From contig WLHG01000084.1 of the NCBI GenBank assembly GCA_009702845.1, positions 1-5,212 on the forward strand: a DNA stretch of 5,212 nucleotides, given 5' to 3'. Position numbers and translations under genes: made by a program. The first letter of the stretch is position 1. Each line of letters starts with the position of its first letter. This document shows positions 4,655 through 5,212 of this stretch, piece after piece. The stretch comes from Actinomycetota bacterium (GTDB lineage: Bacteria > Actinomycetota > Actinomycetes > Nanopelagicales > Nanopelagicaceae). Under the pieces are notes generated by a model. The model was not told where the DNA came from, did not search any database, and worked only from the letters and a program-made list of their open reading frames with translations.

Positions 4655-5104
4655 ATGTCGCAGTTTTTAGCAGAAAAAACAAATGCAGTTTCAATTGATG
4701 CCAGAGGAGCTCGCTTCTCTGCAGTTCTCACAACAATAGTTTTGGCAGTTGGACTTGTCACTACAAATCTTTGGATTCTTATCGCCCAAGGAATTGTTTT
4801 TGCAGTTGGTGCATTAAAAGGGCCACAGTTCACCCCGTACGCATATATTTTTCGTTGGGTAATTAAGCCACGGTTAAAAGGTGCTGCAGTTCTCGAAGAT
4901 GTTCGCCCACCTCAGTTTGCTCAAAGCGTAGGTTTAATCTTTGCCCTGGCAGCCATTGTCGGTGCTATTACTGGCATCGCACCACTTTTCACAGTTGCAG
5001 TTAGCTTTGCCCTCGCTGCCGCCTTCTTAAACGCAGCTTTTAGCTTCTGCTTAGGCTGCGAACTCTATTTATTGCTTCTTCGCGTAAGATCGGCACATGG
5101 CTGA
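4655..5104 (+). CDS. DUF4395 family membrane protein with conserved CxxC
   Basis: The 149-residue product fits the DUF4395 family: a polar N-terminus with IDARGARFSAVLTT (14-27), hydrophobic segments at about 23-36, 39-54, 91-107 and 110-128, a basic loop (PYAYIFRWVIKPRL, 61-74), the PPQFAQSVGL motif (85-94), and FLNAAFSFCLGCELYLLL near the C-terminus. The CLGC pair (Cys132, Cys135) is the family's notable feature and suggests thiol/disulfide or sulfur chemistry at the membrane. The function of the family is not established. It lies downstream of a thioredoxin with its own CxxC, and in actinobacteria such pairs recur, so electron or sulfur relay between them is plausible. The ATG has a good ribosome binding site, AAAGGA, 7 bases upstream, apparently hidden in a hairpin. 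Its end overlaps the Fur-family gene by 8 nt. Confidence 0.87.
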   Translation: MSQFLAEKTNAVSIDARGARFSAVLTTIVLAVGLVTTNLWILIAQGIVFAVGALKGPQFTPYAYIFRWVIKPRLKGAAVLEDVRPPQFAQSVGLIFALAAIVGAITGIAPLFTVAVSFALAAAFLNAAFSFCLGCELYLLLLRVRSAHG

Positions 5105-5212
5105 AAAACACGAGCTCCACGAAAAGGGTTTACGACTTACCCCTCAGCGTGAGCTTGTTCTATCGGCCGTCCGCGAACTTGGACACTCAACCCCTGAAGA
5201 GATCGCCGAAAA
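5097..5212 (+). CDS. Fur-family transcriptional regulator, N-terminal fragment
   Basis: Only the first 38 codons are visible before the window ends. The sequence GLRLTPQRELVLSAVRELGH followed by STPEEIAE is the start of the Fur-family winged helix, where LTPQR precedes the first helix and the ATPEEI-like stretch the second. Metal-binding residues lie beyond the window, so Fur, Zur, Nur or PerR cannot be told apart. The ATG at 5097 lies inside the last codons of DUF4395 (8-nt overlap), so the two genes are co-transcribed and probably translationally coupled, placing a metal or peroxide sensor in the same unit as a CxxC membrane protein. Confidence 0.88.
   Translation, partial: MAEKHELHEKGLRLTPQRELVLSAVRELGHSTPEEIAE

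Overview
The window looks like a compact actinobacterial chromosome segment of moderate GC. I base this on a GlnR-type regulator whose C-terminal half matches the Streptomyces protein as I remember it, an MshD-like (mycothiol) acetyltransferase beside it, a DUF4395 membrane protein, an actinobacterial-type Fur protein, and several start codons that appear to be leaderless. Short intergenic gaps and modest GC suggest a streamlined aquatic lineage such as Nanopelagicales (acI), but that placement is an inference. Nothing looks mobile: I see no insertion sequence, phage gene, CRISPR array, tRNA or rRNA.

Layout. Positions 1-225 are the C-terminal end of a class III aminotransferase. Positions 266-1351 encode a secreted, propeller-like protein with a Thr-Pro linker and a Cys/Lys-rich C-terminal tag. 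Positions 1384-2589 encode a fold-type I PLP enzyme of the 'cysteine desulfurase-like' group that lacks the usual catalytic cysteine. A 38-codon gene for a small exported peptide (2686-2802) follows, closed by a strong bidirectional terminator (2818-2850). On the minus strand, glnR (3341-4054) is followed 2 nt later by a short, single-domain mshD-like gene (2865-3338) that runs into the same terminator. Diverging from glnR across only 17 bp is a membrane-anchored thioredoxin (4072-4482). Then comes a regulatory leader (about 4491-4654), a DUF4395 gene (4655-5104) and the start of a Fur-family gene (5097 to the window end).

How the genes fit together. The right half resembles the M. tuberculosis neighbourhood thiX (Rv0816c) / Rv0817c / glnR (Rv0818) / mshD (Rv0819), recalled from memory. 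It joins nitrogen control, thiol metabolism and redox proteins. The most interesting part is the leader before DUF4395. A tiny ORF of 25 codons (start GTG 4526) ends in ...RLAGSLCRM, resembling actinobacterial leader peptides that end in ...CR. Its single Cys codon lies in the lower stem of a long hairpin that buries the DUF4395 Shine-Dalgarno sequence. This has the architecture of a cysteine-responsive translational attenuator. The 18-bp distance between the glnR and thioredoxin start codons, with overlapping opposed -10 elements, also fits one bidirectional promoter making two leaderless mRNAs.
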